This document shows, one piece after another, positions 1-49,200 of a DNA stretch of 64,000 bases. Source of the stretch: Burhinus oedicnemus (taxonomy: Eukaryota > Chordata > Aves > Charadriiformes > Burhinidae); NCBI GenBank assembly GCA_008921705.1, contig VFFE01009197.1, positions 1,944,523 through 2,008,522 on the forward strand. The letters are read 5' to 3'. A model generated the notes under the pieces. That model was not told the origin of the DNA. It ran no database searches and saw only the letters and a program-made list of their open reading frames with translations. Position 1 is the stretch's first letter, and each line of letters starts with the position of its first letter. Made by a program: the position numbers and the translations under genes.

Positions 1-703
1 CTCAAATTCAGCAGTAGGACACTGTAGGTAATTCTGAGGAGTAAAATTTCCTCATGTGTTTTACGGAAACAATTTCTTAATGCTACGTATGTCAAACCTA
101 CTAAAAACACTCTTGCTAAATACTAAGAACTTTAAGGGACCATGACAAGGAATGTGTTTCAGTTTGTTGTTACTCATCAGTGAAACTTCATATTTACAAT
201 TTGGTATAAGAGAACAACTGAGGCTTGTGTGTGCCATGTGCCAAGCTTGGGTACACCCTGTGTGCTGTATTTCATTTCTTGTGAACTTTACTTGGACACA
301 TTCATGCTAGCCCAGCTAGTGGTAGTGAAGGCACTGTTACAACTGCATAATGACTTATTAAATCAACTTGCGTTAAGTGGCCACTCATGATTATTCAGGT
401 TTTTTTGTTCAGAGATGTGAAAGGTGGAGTTGTCTTCAAACCAGTTGTCTTTTACTGTATTTAAAACTCTAATTTGCTTCTGCTGTTCCTCCCTGAAAGA
501 CATTACCAGGTGATTGATTGTGTCAAGATACTGCAGGTCATCGGTTGCCTCTTTCTTTTTTTGGATATAACCAAATGAAAGGCAGAAAATAAAAAAGAAG
601 AAGAAGCTGAAGTATTGTTATTTTAAAGATCTTCTCAGATAGGAAAACAGAACTAAAACCAATCCATTCCATACAAAAAATTCTGGGTGTATGTTTTATA
701 CAG
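1..703 (+). other. FBLN2: FBLN2 intron (5' end outside window)
   Basis: Unique-looking AT-rich sequence ending in a TTTATACAG acceptor. I see no exon, RNA gene or clear repeat in it. The large N-terminal FBLN2 exons must lie further left. Confidence 0.85.
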
Positions 704-37674
<36,971 letters not shown>

Positions 37675-38255
37675 AGCATGTATTGACATTGGATTTTATT
37701 GGTGCTATGCTCTTTAACTGCTCTACCAAAGCTTAATACTGTTGAACTGGCATTTAATGTATCTAGCCTTTATATTATTTTTCTATCATTGCTTTAAACT
37801 TTTTTATTGGTTGTGTAAATTAAGTTAATTTTTATCTTTTTTTTTTTGTTTCTTTTCTTACGTAATTCTTTACATCATCATTTGACAATGAGCGAAGGAA
37901 GGGTTAGAAAGGCAGTACATACATTGTGTTAAATGCTGGAACCTTTTCTTAGCAATTATTTTTAGGTTTAGTCACATCTGCAGGGTATTGCACTAGACAG
38001 GAAAGATGTTCACTTGGGAGCATTGGGTTTTGCCACTAAGAGAAACCTTGAGCAATTCCTCTTTATTACACAAACTTACAGTTTGGCTTAGCCACTGACT
38101 TCACTGAGGTTTCTGCGTTGAGATGCTGTGTCAAAGGCCCTACGTGTACACTGACGGTTAGCTCACCTCATATTACTGATTTATTTTCCTCTTTCCAACT
38201 TTCATAATATGTTGCCTAAAAATATATATAAATAAAAGAAAACTCCACCGGTGAA
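37675..38255 (+). other. FBLN2: FBLN2 3' untranslated region (short form)
   Basis: Sequence after the TGA is AT-rich with T runs (for example around 37838-37848) and no further coding signal. It ends at the first AATAAA (38231-38236), with a GT/T-rich stretch (TTGAGTCTTGCTTTAG) after it, so cleavage is expected about 10 to 30 bases downstream. The right-hand limit is estimated, not observed. Confidence 0.7.
38231..38236 (+). promoter_or_regulatory. Polyadenylation signal AATAAA (proximal)
   Basis: Canonical hexamer 557 bases after the stop codon, preceded by AT repeats and followed by a T/G-rich downstream element. It is the most likely FBLN2 poly(A) site. Confidence 0.65.
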
Positions 38256-38562
38256 AAAGCCTATGATTGAGTCTTGCTTTAGTAGGACTTCTCATATGCT
38301 AAATATTTGCAAGACCGAGGCCTTAAGGGAATGTCATGCTTTAGGGTAAAAGCTCACATGGCCATTTTTAGTAGTTGTCTTTATAGGTGCTGGGATTCCT
38401 CTCTATACAGACTCATTCTATTGAGGTAACTGTAAGTGAAGATTAGATGCATTATAATTCTTAAAGGAATGTCAAAGAGAAACATGGAAATAATGAAATA
38501 ACAAATTACTGCTCCTTATTTTAAAACTTGGGCGTGCCACTGAGGAATCACTCGCAGTTTTA

Positions 38563-38568
38563 AATAAA
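38563..38568 (+). promoter_or_regulatory. Alternative polyadenylation signal AATAAA (distal 1)
   Basis: Hexamer within TTTAAATAAACAAAAAGG, followed by a T/G-rich stretch (GTTGCTTCTGTTCTT). It could end a longer FBLN2 transcript; there is no transcript evidence here. Confidence 0.35.
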
Positions 38569-39240
38569 CAAAAAGGGGAGTTGCTTCTGTTCTTCAGGAA
38601 AATTGTTTCAGTTGTGTTAACTAAATGACGCAGAGGAAAATGCTAGTTAAATTGCCGGTTTGTGTTATGCCATGTAGAAAATAACATAACCTAAGTTTTG
38701 AGCTCGATTTCTTCTAGTTCTACAAGAAACTGGATAAGGTCCAAAGCTGAAGGCCAGATGTAGGAAAGCATAGTATAATCGAAGTATTTGTTAGAATTTA
38801 GAAATGAATATCAGAAATTCTTTATGGCTGTTTTCTTTTTTTTTTTTCCCCTCCCAAAAAAGCAAAAAAGCTCCAGTGTTGAAATTTTCTGAGCTTCCTT
38901 TGTTCCAGCTATAATTATTCTGCAAAATGTTTTAAAGGAAAAACATAGCTACAATATATTGATGTGTACTACACTGCAGTTTAATAATCTGTTCTTTTCT
39001 ACAGTCAATCTTATTTTGACCAGTGTGTACACAAAAAAAAAATGGAGAAATCAAATCTTATGGCTTTTTGTTGATGATCAACAATTTTATTCTATGGTAA
39101 AATATTTGTTTGAACTGCATCTTAAAATCTTGTAAACATCACCTCTGTGGTGAGAGGGGAGATGTATTGTATTCACTATATCCCAAGGCCAATTTTGTAC
39201 CACTTCAAGTCACTTCTTTAATTTGGACTCTCTTATTGAT

Positions 39241-39246
39241 AATAAA
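39241..39246 (+). promoter_or_regulatory. Alternative polyadenylation signal AATAAA (distal 2)
   Basis: Hexamer in GATAATAAAGTGC followed by a pyrimidine/G stretch (TCTTTCTGTATCTG). It could mark a 1.6-kb long 3' UTR form. Support is only the motif and its downstream context. Confidence 0.3.
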
Positions 39247-41542
39247 GTGCAAATCTTTCTGTATCTGACATCATCAAGACCCATTACCGGGGAAAGATTA
39301 TTGCTATTCCCCAGCTGTAAAACAAGGGATATCTGTGCATTTGCATACATCAAGCTTTTCTTTGTTTTTTCTATAAAAAACATTTTGTAAAAGTCATCTT
39401 CTTCATCCATCTTTTGTTTTTCATAGTTAACAGTTTCATAAGCATTTAGCAGGGAAGTGCCAACTGAGAAACACATGTTTATGCAATTTGTCATTTCAAT
39501 TAACGCGTATCTTAAAACTACAGGCCTGGCAAGATGAAGAGGCAGCCGCAGCAATGAGTAGGAGAGCCTTTCAGATTCATTATGCAGTATACATGTGAAG
39601 TGCCTCAGTGGGGCACATCAAGAGTCACCCAAACCCAGAGTTTTCCATCAGCGTTAGTATTTGATTGAGCGTAAATGATATTCGAGCCCTGACAGTCTTT
39701 CTTGTCAGAGAACAAATGGACAAGCCATTTGTTACTTGGAGACCTTTTGCTGACTAAAACCAGACACAGTCAATCATATTAAGGATCTGGCAGTTTCTAA
39801 CACCGACTTCTCATTTTCTAGACAGGTAATTGATGAAGAAAGTTTTAGGAAAGGCTTTGCATACTATTATAAGTAAAATGCTACGTTATGAAAAACATGT
39901 CTTCATCAGCACTGTGTCCAGTAGGCACTCAAAAAGGTTAGAAATAGTTGCTCGGCGCAGCTGGTCGAAGCAAAGGAAAGGCTTATGGTAGACAATTTCA
40001 CAGTCCTCTGTTCCAAAAATAACCAGAGGAATCTTTTACCTCTTACCAGCCCAAAGCATATGCCCCGTCAGTTTTAGTAGGAGCTGCAATGCAGGGATGG
40101 TTAGCGCTGCATCCTTTGCTTTTTCTTAGGACAGTGCTCGTGATTGAACTTGGACAGACGTATCCACCAAAGACCCACTGACAGCCGCCGAGGATGTTCT
40201 TCCACTGGGTGGCGATGGCTTTGGACTGGAATTTTTGTCTCCTTCAACTGCTCTAGCTCCTGCAAGGCCCAGTTCCCGTCTTCAGTAATGCTCCTTCCAC
40301 TTTATTTGGCTGGGTAACCTAGACAGAGAATGTGTGTGTGTCCAGTCACACACAGGAGGTCTCAGTGAGAAGAGTTCAGGCCTGGATTGTGCCTTTATGG
40401 CCTCTTATACTTTCTTCAGACGGTGATAGCTTTCTTGAATTCTCTCTTGAACAGCCATATTTGTCTTTCTCTGTTTTTTTTTTCTTTCTCCATTTCTAAC
40501 AAGTGAATTAAGTAGCTTTTTTTTTTTGTTTTTTACTCTCTCAGCTTCTTCATGGTCCTCCCCACCCCTTGCCTGTTTGAGATGAATTAAGAACAGCCCC
40601 AAGAACTATGCAAGCTAATAAACTCATGAGGAAGACAACAGCTGCAAACTTAATAAAGATTTATAGCATACTTGGGGCATATGATTATATATGTGTAAAA
40701 ACTCAGATTATTAATATATTCCCAAAATTGGAAATGGCCTTCATGTGACTTGTCTGAACAACGCACGTTGTGCTTAGGTTTGCAGGTTACATACTCCTGC
40801 CTCTATGAAATCTGACCTCTCTGTACCTGGCTGTTGTATTCCTTAGGAGATCCGGTGATCCCAGCGACTGAGGAACATCAAATATATAACTGGAAGGAAG
40901 AAATTAAAATCTGCATGTTTGCTGGAAATTTGCATGGGTCTATTACAGAATGAAGCATCAAGTTTTCTTTTGGCTGGAATTTACATAACATAGAGTTGAA
41001 ATAGCAGTAGATGGGTGAGAAAGATGTTCTTACCTAATATTTTGAATTGTTTCCTTTCTGCACCAGGGAGGAAGTATTTTACAATCTCTTTGTATGTAAA
41101 AAATACATAAATGTGGATTACTGCAGGTGCTGCCTAGTCTGTGCTAGCATTCCTCTGTGAGCCTGATGTAGGGAAAAGGCAGCTTGGGTCTTGCTCCTGC
41201 TCCTCACACTGGAGGACCAGAGCACGGCTCACCCATCACAGAAGAGTAAGCTGTTAACTGTAATGGGCCAGAATTCTTCTGTTAGCTCCAAGATCCCACA
41301 AACAGAACTTCATTCATGTTTATTTTTCTTCTCCTTTATATGAGTTATTCCTTAGTCTAGTGATGTAGGACAGAAGCAGATTTCAAACTTAGAGATTTTA
41401 TGCTTTGGCTCATCCTTTGAGGTTGAAGCTGTAGTAAGGACATACTACAATAACGGCTTTAACATCAGAGCATAACACAGTCTCTTCTGCAAAGGTCCCA
41501 TTCAAAACGCCCGCATCAGCACAGGTATTGGTATTTCAGAGT

Positions 41543-42238
41543 TGTGGTTTGGGCTGGACTGGCCACTGACAGATGCTCTCCCCCACCTCCCTCTCCAAGG
41601 AGAGGAGGGAGAGAGAGAAAGAGACTTAGGAGTTTAGAAAAAACTAAACTACTTTAATGAAATATTAATAATAAAATAATAAAAAGAGAATAATGAACTA
41701 TATACAAAATCATATCACGCTCCCAGAATGACAATCACGTCACCAGCAGGCACTGGGGAAGTCCCAGACTGGGCTCAGCGACAGATGGGAACTGGATTCT
41801 GGATCCAGATTCAGGATCAAAGGCAGACAAACAGACAGAATCCTCCTCAGACATCAGCCATTGCAGAAAGAGGGCTGACCCTTTGATCCCTCAGCTTTTA
41901 TACTGAGCATGAGGCAGATGGGATGGAATACCCTGTTGGGCAGTTCTGGGTCACCTGTCCTGTCTGCTCCTCCCCGCAGGTGTGACCCCTCTACGCTTTT
42001 CCATTTCTCACCCTCCAATGGGGCAAATAACAAAGTTGGCTGCCCTTGGTTGCTATAGCAATGAGGATAAGCAAGAGCTTCTCTGCATCCCATTCCTTGG
42101 CATTAACTATAAACATCAGTCTTATCACTTACAGAGAGAACAGTTTCTGCACAACATGCTGTTAATTTCAGCAGTTAGAAGAGGCCTAGCTAAAAAGTAA
42201 AGTTACTGAACAGAAACTTGGTTGTCCAGGACATGCAG
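41543..42238 (-). mobile_element. Solo LTR of an avian endogenous retrovirus (ERVL/ERV-like), minus orientation
   Basis: About 700 bases bearing LTR hallmarks on the minus strand: a TATA box (TATAAAAG, 41902 to 41895), and about 240 bases downstream an ATTAAA poly(A) signal (41658 to 41653) followed by a T/CT-rich stretch. The plus-strand left border is TGTGGTTTGGGCTGG and the whole resembles LTRs common in bird genomes. The 5-mer AGAGT flanks the element at 41538-41542 and 42239-42243, a near-perfect target duplication. The right end reads CAG rather than the expected CA, so that edge may be off by a base. No gag, pol or env sequence is present on either side, so it is a solo LTR formed by recombination. 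The class is inferred from memory of such elements. Confidence 0.75.
41895..41902 (-). promoter_or_regulatory. LTR TATA box
   Basis: TATAAAAG on the minus strand inside the solo LTR. A promoter here would fire leftwards, towards and antisense to the 3' end of FBLN2, about 4.2 kb away. Activity is not known. Confidence 0.5.
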
Positions 42239-45200
42239 AGAGTAGGGGAAAAGCTGAGCCTTCTCCTTGCCCCTCTCCCCTTAGAGGGGGTTGCTCAAGG
42301 AGGCTGCTCCTTTGCAGACGGGTTTCACCAGAGAAAGCTGGCCAGAAGGGCATCTGCCTCCCAGTGATGGGCAGCAGACGGGGCTCTGCCCTCCTGCAGA
42401 CTGTGCCTCAGCCCTGGGGAGTGGGGTGGTGTTGTGAGGGTAATTGGCTGCCTCCCTCTCTCCCAGCTGGTGGGCTTTGTAGATGCTCAGCACCTGGCAG
42501 CACTCAGATTTTGGGTGGAGCTGGGCCCCTGGTGAGGAGCTCTTGCTTCCCTGTACCTGCTGGTTTACTGCTTGTGCTTGCACCTTTGCTTGCTTACCTG
42601 GCTTTGGGGGCTGCAGTGCTCTGAAAAATGCTGCTCCTCACAGTCCAGCCAGAAGCAAGAATGCAGAAAGCTGTGTGCACAGGATGGAATGCAAAGGAGA
42701 AGAACAATAAAATCAAACAATAGAAATGAAGTAAGGTTCTGCAGTTCTCTGGTACTGTGATAGGCAGTTATGGTGCTGAGTTCGGGGGTTTTGTGCCATC
42801 CTGGGGTAAAGTCTTGAGTATGTGGTTAAAATCGGTGTCCTTTGTGGGTGGGTAAGTTTTGTGCTTCCCCTCAGAGCTTTGCAGGGTGAGGGGGTGCTTT
42901 CACCTGCTCTGCAGGGTACAGGGAATCTGTTGCATATTCTTTGTCTCCCTCCTTATTCTCTACAGCTCATGTGAGAGGCCCTGGCTGTTCTTCCCCATTA
43001 ATTTTTCTTTTTTTTTCCTTCATCTTTCCATTGCTCCCACCCATGCCAGGAGGAGGAGAAAGTTCCAGCTGGGGAGAATCACAATTCTTGAGCAAAAATA
43101 GATTTTGAGGTTAAATAAAAAGTATCTTCCCATTTTCAGTGTTCTCTGCATCACGGAGACGTTAATTTTGAAGTGGCTATTGAAAGCCAGGATTTAATTA
43201 TATCCAGTTTCAGTGATGTGAAACTGAAGTCACAAACTCAAGCCTTTTGTCTTCTAAAATACAATTCTTTCTCTTGCATGTTCTCTATAAACAGCAGTCA
43301 ATGTGTAGGACTATCCCAGAGGTTTGGAACCCTTTAGGTAAGCTTCACCCTTCGAGGGCTCCTGTCTGATGTCCCCTGGCACGTGCTGCTGGAGGAGCTG
43401 GCTGGCAGCAGCAGGGCAGCTCAGTGTCACTGCTTGGCCTGAGGCTGCCCCACAGGCTCTTCTCATCGCCGCTGGCAGGGTGGGAAGAATGGATTCTCTC
43501 TGCTGCACCCCAGTGCAGAGGCTGGCTCGGCCCAGGGGGCTTTTTCAGGGCAAGATGGTGACATTGACTTCCTGTGAGCTGAGGCTCCTGTTACAGGGGG
43601 TTAAAAATTATAACATCTGCTGTGGATTTTCTTTTTTTAGCTGGGGTTGGAGAGGAAGAGGATGCCATGGTGGTGCCCTGCATACTGTGAAAGGAGGGAT
43701 AGGAGGAGGTCCTTCATACATTAATGAGTCTTCTGCGTGGTAGCCAAGAATTGTGCTAACTGCATAAATTCTCAGCAGGATGTTTTAATTGCTTGGAGCT
43801 TGGGATGGTGGAATGGTAATAGTGGGCTGGAAGAACTGAACTGGTGATGCAGGGCTTAGGGGAGCTGCTACGGCAAAAAGGGTGCTCTGATCTAACAGAC
43901 CAAGACCGGACCACCAGGTCAGTAACCCTGGGTTCACTCCAGGTAAAGAATTGGTCACAGGTGAGATACCTTGTACTTAAAGGTGATGCAGGGCTAAACT
44001 AGTCAACATATAATGTGTGAGAAGGCAGATGGAAAGTAGTTCTGTGGTAATAGTCTGTAACTAAAGCATTAAATCAAATCTCACAGAGAAATACCAAGTT
44101 TCTAAAGAGAAATTGATTACAGGAAGGGCCATCTGCAGGAGTCAGAGTTTAACAAATTGTTCCCAATAGACCGCGTGGTGAATCCTATCCTTGGGGGTGG
44201 GGGGGGCGGGTAGGAGTGGGGAAGAGGGGAAGAGCATGAGGGGGAAAGACCTAAAAGCTAATTTTATTTTGGAATAATAGCAAAACATGCAGAGTGCTAA
44301 CTTCTCCTCTGTGCCATCGTTTCTAGAAAGTAATTACAAAACATGTTAGTAACAGTAGCTGATCCAATTTAAGGAAAATACATCCAAAATGGAGACATAA
44401 ATGCCTTGAGAGAATGGGATGATGGACATGCCTTCCTCTGTGTCAATGAGGGTGCCTAATGGCAACATGGGCTCCACTGGGCTCCGCTCCTGGGAGGGCT
44501 TTTGGCTCACTCATTACAGAATTCCTGGTTGCAGCCAGCTGCACCATAGAAGAGGGTAGATTCTCCCCAGCATTGACGGACAGGAGAGAAAAATATATGT
44601 GGAATACTTCCAGTATGGGAAAAAGCCTAATAATCTTCAATGAGGCACATCTGGAGTGAAGCATTGCCATTTTTGGAGTTTGAATAAACTGTGTAAACTA
44701 GTGATACAGGGTTGATAAACACGAAGTGATCTTTTGAAGGTAATGCGCCATGATGAAAACTTTGCTTTTTTGGTGATAACAAAGCAAATGCTCTGACCAT
44801 AGCAGTGAGAGGACCTTGGTGTGCATGACCGGGAGACCAAGTAGGCCATTTCCTACACCTAACTGTGGCTGGAACATAAATCAGACGCAGCTCACACAAC
44901 CTTGACAGTGGAGGAGGTGCCCACTGACCTCCTTAAGTTGGGTTGGTAAAGCCCAGCTCCCAAACTTCTTTCAGGGTAGATGAGGATATGCCTTCCTGTG
45001 CTGGTATTGGAAATTTTGAGTGTCCTGTAGCTGAGATGGAGCAGCTTGTATCACACCAGTGCTACACCCATTGAAATGTAAAAGGATCATTTTCTTCTCT
45101 TATGGACGTTCTTCACAGTAGTTTTAGAAAAGACTAATCCCAGTTAATCTCATCTTTTGCAAAGGTCTGTTACAGTTAATCCTGTTATCTTTTCAGTTGC

Positions 45201-46194
45201 ACCTTGGAGAAATAGCTTTCACATTGACCAAGAATATTTCAGACAGAGTTTGAGGTTGACTAATGTAAAAGTGTAATTCTGGAGTTAACGATACAATATA
45301 GTGTAGAATTGCTACTATGAGCAGGGGAAGGACTCTGCCTAGCCGTTAGTGTGATCACCAGCTGCATGTCATAATAACTGAACTTGACATTGTAGGTATT
45401 TGTCTAACTTGGATTTAGGGCAAGTATGCAGTATTATACCAGTATATTGTAATGCTTAAGCTAATGTAAATGAACGTGCAGATGCTGTGGCACTGATGAG
45501 AGCAAAAGATAGTCCTGTAATGACTCATGCTTGATTATCACTGGGGTTGGGAGGGCTCACGTATGGAGTTTAGTCACAAAGTTTAGGGATTCCCAAAGTC
45601 AGTATAACGCTTATTGCATTTGCAGACCAAGGGAGTCTGTAACAGGAGGTGCAGATATTTGTAAACTTTTCCGGACCAGACACTCTCCTGTATTTTCCCA
45701 TATATTAGGCAATGCTGGTCCAGGCTACGATTCACGTAGGTGAGTCTGCACTCTCCATTTATACCAAAGTAGCAGTTATTGATGCAAATAATCCCATTAA
45801 CTGGGAGGGCTTGAGTGCTCAACTGGGATTTGGAAGAGTTGAGTCTGTTCTGGGCTCTGTCCAAACGGGTAACTGGGCACAAAGCGATTGTGATGCACGT
45901 GGCTACAACCTCTACGCATCCTTGCATCCAGTTCTAAAATAAACCCTGGACTTCACCCTGTAAGAGCACTAGTGATGGGGTACTTTGTGGTCGGGTATCT
46001 ATTGTTACCATGTTAGAGGCTGGAAGAAATCCTACAGACTGTTTCCTGTCACCTGAGGATCTCCCATACCAGACACCAGGGATGGTACTGGTGGCTGGAG
46101 GGGACTGAGGCTGAGTGTGTTCTCAGGTGTCACAAATATAGAGCTCTTCTGGGCTGTGCCGTGTACCACTAGGCATCTTCTGCTAACTCAGGTA
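42239..46194. other. Intergenic sequence, partly GC-richer
   Basis: The first 900 bases are GC-richer with many CTG/CAG words. They contain a small open frame (42367-42624) with a hydrophobic C-terminus and an AATAAA at 42706-42711, but no recognised gene. A G-rich tract lies at 44193-44221. The rest is unremarkable. Confidence 0.7.
44193..44221 (+). other. G-quadruplex-forming sequence
   Basis: Five G, T, eight G, C, three G, a 7-base spacer, then four G: at least four runs of three or more G with short loops on the plus strand, matching the standard quadruplex pattern. A further GGGG follows at 44226-44229. Confidence 0.7.
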
Positions 46195-46258
46195 GCACTA
46201 AAAAAAACACCAAAAAACCCCAAACCACCAACCAACAAAACCCCCAACCTCAATAACC
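46195..46258. repeat. A/C-rich low-complexity tract
   Basis: A run of mixed A and C blocks (such as AAAAAACACC, AAACCCCAAACC, CAACAAAACCCCC) with almost no G or T over about 60 bases. This simple composition is common in bird DNA. Confidence 0.75.
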
Positions 46259-49200
46259 TTGAAAATAATGATTCCTTAAGAAAAATACTTAATTTTCTTA
46301 AGAAAGAGTTTTCTACAGTTTCCTGACAGCTGTTGACGCAGAGCTCCATTGAAGTGAATGGGCTAGGTGAAGTGAAGACACAGCTTTAATCATAACTTAA
46401 TTTTCACCTAGAGAGAGGAACAAATACACATCTGACAGATGCTTGTAATGGTGTTTGAATCGCATCTGGAAGACTCCAATGTATATAATGATGAAGGCCA
46501 TTTACGAATAGAGATACCTATATGGAGTAACCATACTGTTGTTCAAAAACATACCTTTCAGATTGTAAATCAAGTGATGAGAAGAGGGTGAAGGCCAGGC
46601 CTCCAGTTTGGAAGTATACTCAAAAGCTAACAGGCAGTACTAGAGCTGCCAGGCTGTGCACTGAGACTCCCCCTGTCCTGCCATCAGTCTTGCACCCTGT
46701 GTGAAGAAGGTGTGTGGAGCATTCTGGTGGTGGCGGTTGGGCTTTGGGGGGTTTAATTTGTGTATTTAGTGATTTGGATTGGCGAGTGTCTGGAGAGGGA
46801 GGGAGTGGGTGCTCACACCTCTGCCACGGGTACGTTGTGCAGGTGATCTGCACGTCGCCTGGGTAGAGTCCAAGTCCTTTGGCACATGGTGCAGAGTTGC
46901 TTTTTACACGTGGTATTTCCCTGCTCAGGACTGCAAAAGTCCCCATCCTTAGAAATCCCTGGACTTCGCAGTGTATTTGGTAACTTTGATACTTTTAACC
47001 CAGCAACAATCTTCATCTCTTCCTTTTATGAATTCCACTTGTAGCCTCTCCTTTTCTGGAGTTGCTTCCTGTAGGTTGTCTTGCTTTTACCTCATTGCCA
47101 GGAGGTTTTTGTTTCATCGCTTCTCTCCCTTTTAAAAGGGCACAGGTCAAAAAGGGAAACATCCAAAAATCCGTCAACCCTTTTTCATTGATGCCTTAGA
47201 GACTGCACCAGTGTTAGCAGCTCACTAATGTGCTGGCAGTACCATTGAGCTGCCAGTCCAGAACCTGAAGAATAATATTATTCTAAATTACACTATGGCT
47301 TTAAACTGTGCAGTGTTGCAGGTTTGGAAGGCAGCTGTTCTGTGCACTTCTGGGACTTTGCAGAGTGTGTTGTTGAATGAGCGCCCTGGGAAATCACTAA
47401 TAAAACATGATTTATATTTTCCCAAATTCCACTGATTTTTTTTTTTTTCTAGGCATTATGTTTCCTTCTTTCTTGGAGTGCTTTTGTAGAAGAAATCAAA
47501 CATAGAGTTTAATGTTAAATATTTGTTCCCACACGTTCTTCATGTACCTTTTTTTTTTTTTTTTGAGGGTATTGGATTTTTCAGTTTATGTCCTTAAGCA
47601 TCATCTTCACTGTGGGCCAACACAAGAAACAGCTTGGGGCAGAGTGGTGGGAATCGCTGTGGCAGTGTCTGGCCCGACCCACAGCTGGCATTAAATCAGT
47701 TGAGTCTGTTTTGGCCCTGTTGTAACTGCAGACCTGCTTGGGTTTATTCTGATTTATTTTTTTTTAGTGGTGGCATAGCTGAATGTCAAGAACAGGGGAG
47801 GTGGGGACGTTCCTGGAAAGCAGTAGTATAGCAGTAGCTGGTTCATAAGCTGGTCCCAAAAACTAAAGGAATGGTGGGGGGATTTCTTTTCTTTCATGTG
47901 CTGGCACTGGAAGACTTTGAAAAACAGAGTCCAAGACCACTTGTTACCTTCAGTCACTATTTTCCCAAATCTGCCACTTGGTGGTGATTTCCCACCTTCC
48001 CCCTCCCGCCTCCTTACAATAACTAGGTTATTTTGTAGATTGCTATATTTCCCTGTCCAGGTAGGTATAGCCATTTTCAAATGCACATCGAGGTGTTTCA
48101 TTATTCCATTGTCTACTACAGCTGCTTCTTCAGAATCAATAACGTAGAGATTTGCAGGCAGGCTCATTTTCTTTTAACACCGATCTAATTAGTTAATAAA
48201 GTAATAGTTTCTCCCCTGCCTCCTCCTACCTTTTTTCCCCTCGTTTCTCATCTTAGCCACTGAAGAAATATTTTCTCTGTTCTCATAGAAAGTAATGCAT
48301 TTGCACTTGCCACAGCAGTTCAAAGATAGCAGGAATATATTTTTCTTATGCTGGTAATTGCTTTTCTTGGTCATTAGTTGATCAAAGTAGAGGAAAGAGA
48401 ATGGGGGCAGTCAGACTAAATAATAGATGTTTGGAGTAGAACCAGGACTGGAGCTTTCTTGGGGTTTTTGTTTTGTCTTCAAAGTGCTAAATTATTAGTT
48501 CTCTGCATATGAGTGTTTTGCTGGTGAATATGTGCGCAGTAACTGTGAAGGCAGCAGGGTAGCTCCTCCGTGGTGTAAAACACAGTGCTGCGGCTGGGCT
48601 GTTGTTTCTCCAAATTCTAAATCGAGGTGTTGGCCATGCTGTGATCAGAGGAGCAAGTAGCTCTAACACAGATTTCTCTCGCAAGCAGGCTGAAGCATTT
48701 TTTTCAAACTATGAAAGCCTTTTTTTACCTGTCCTGTAAACTACACAGGCTGTAGTGAAAAACTGGGGAGCAGGGTTTTTGGTGTTTGGCTGTTGTTTGG
48801 TTTTGTTTTGTTTTTGTTTTTTTTTTAAAAAAAGAAAAGGTAAAACTTAAGATCATTCTTCCATGTTTTCTAGCGCTGTTCTTGTTTGCAAAGCTTGTAT
48901 GGAATGTGAAACTGAAACTTTGTATTAGCGTAAACATTTCAAGGTCTTTCATCAGATCTGTTACACTGACTGTCACTGTATTTCATCATAGTTGCTCTAT
49001 AATGAGATATTGCTAGTACTGGCTAGACAGACAGTCATAAGTTCACTTTGTTGCTTCATTTAGGTTTTTGTGGGTTTTTTTTTTTTCCCACCTTCCTGTG
49101 TCCGGCTCCGTGATTTTTGGCAGATTTGCCTGGCTGCAAGAGTGCCGAGACAAACCAGTTTCTAGATTTCTCCTTATTTGGTTCAAGTGCCCTTACTGCT

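Larger units (their letters stand above)
38256..41542. other. Intergenic sequence downstream of FBLN2
   Basis: AT-rich, mostly unique. It contains two further AATAAA motifs (38563, 39241), T-rich runs near 38834 and 40481, and a minus-strand open frame of 114 codons (39210-39554) without recognisable homology. No gene is supported. Confidence 0.75.

Noticed and set aside
39210..39554. Minus-strand open frame of 114 codons downstream of FBLN2
   Set aside because: No recognisable domains, and the length is within chance for AT-rich intergenic DNA.
45583..45942. Overlapping open frames on both strands near 45.7 kb
   Set aside because: Mutually antisense, no homology and no flanking splice or poly(A) logic.
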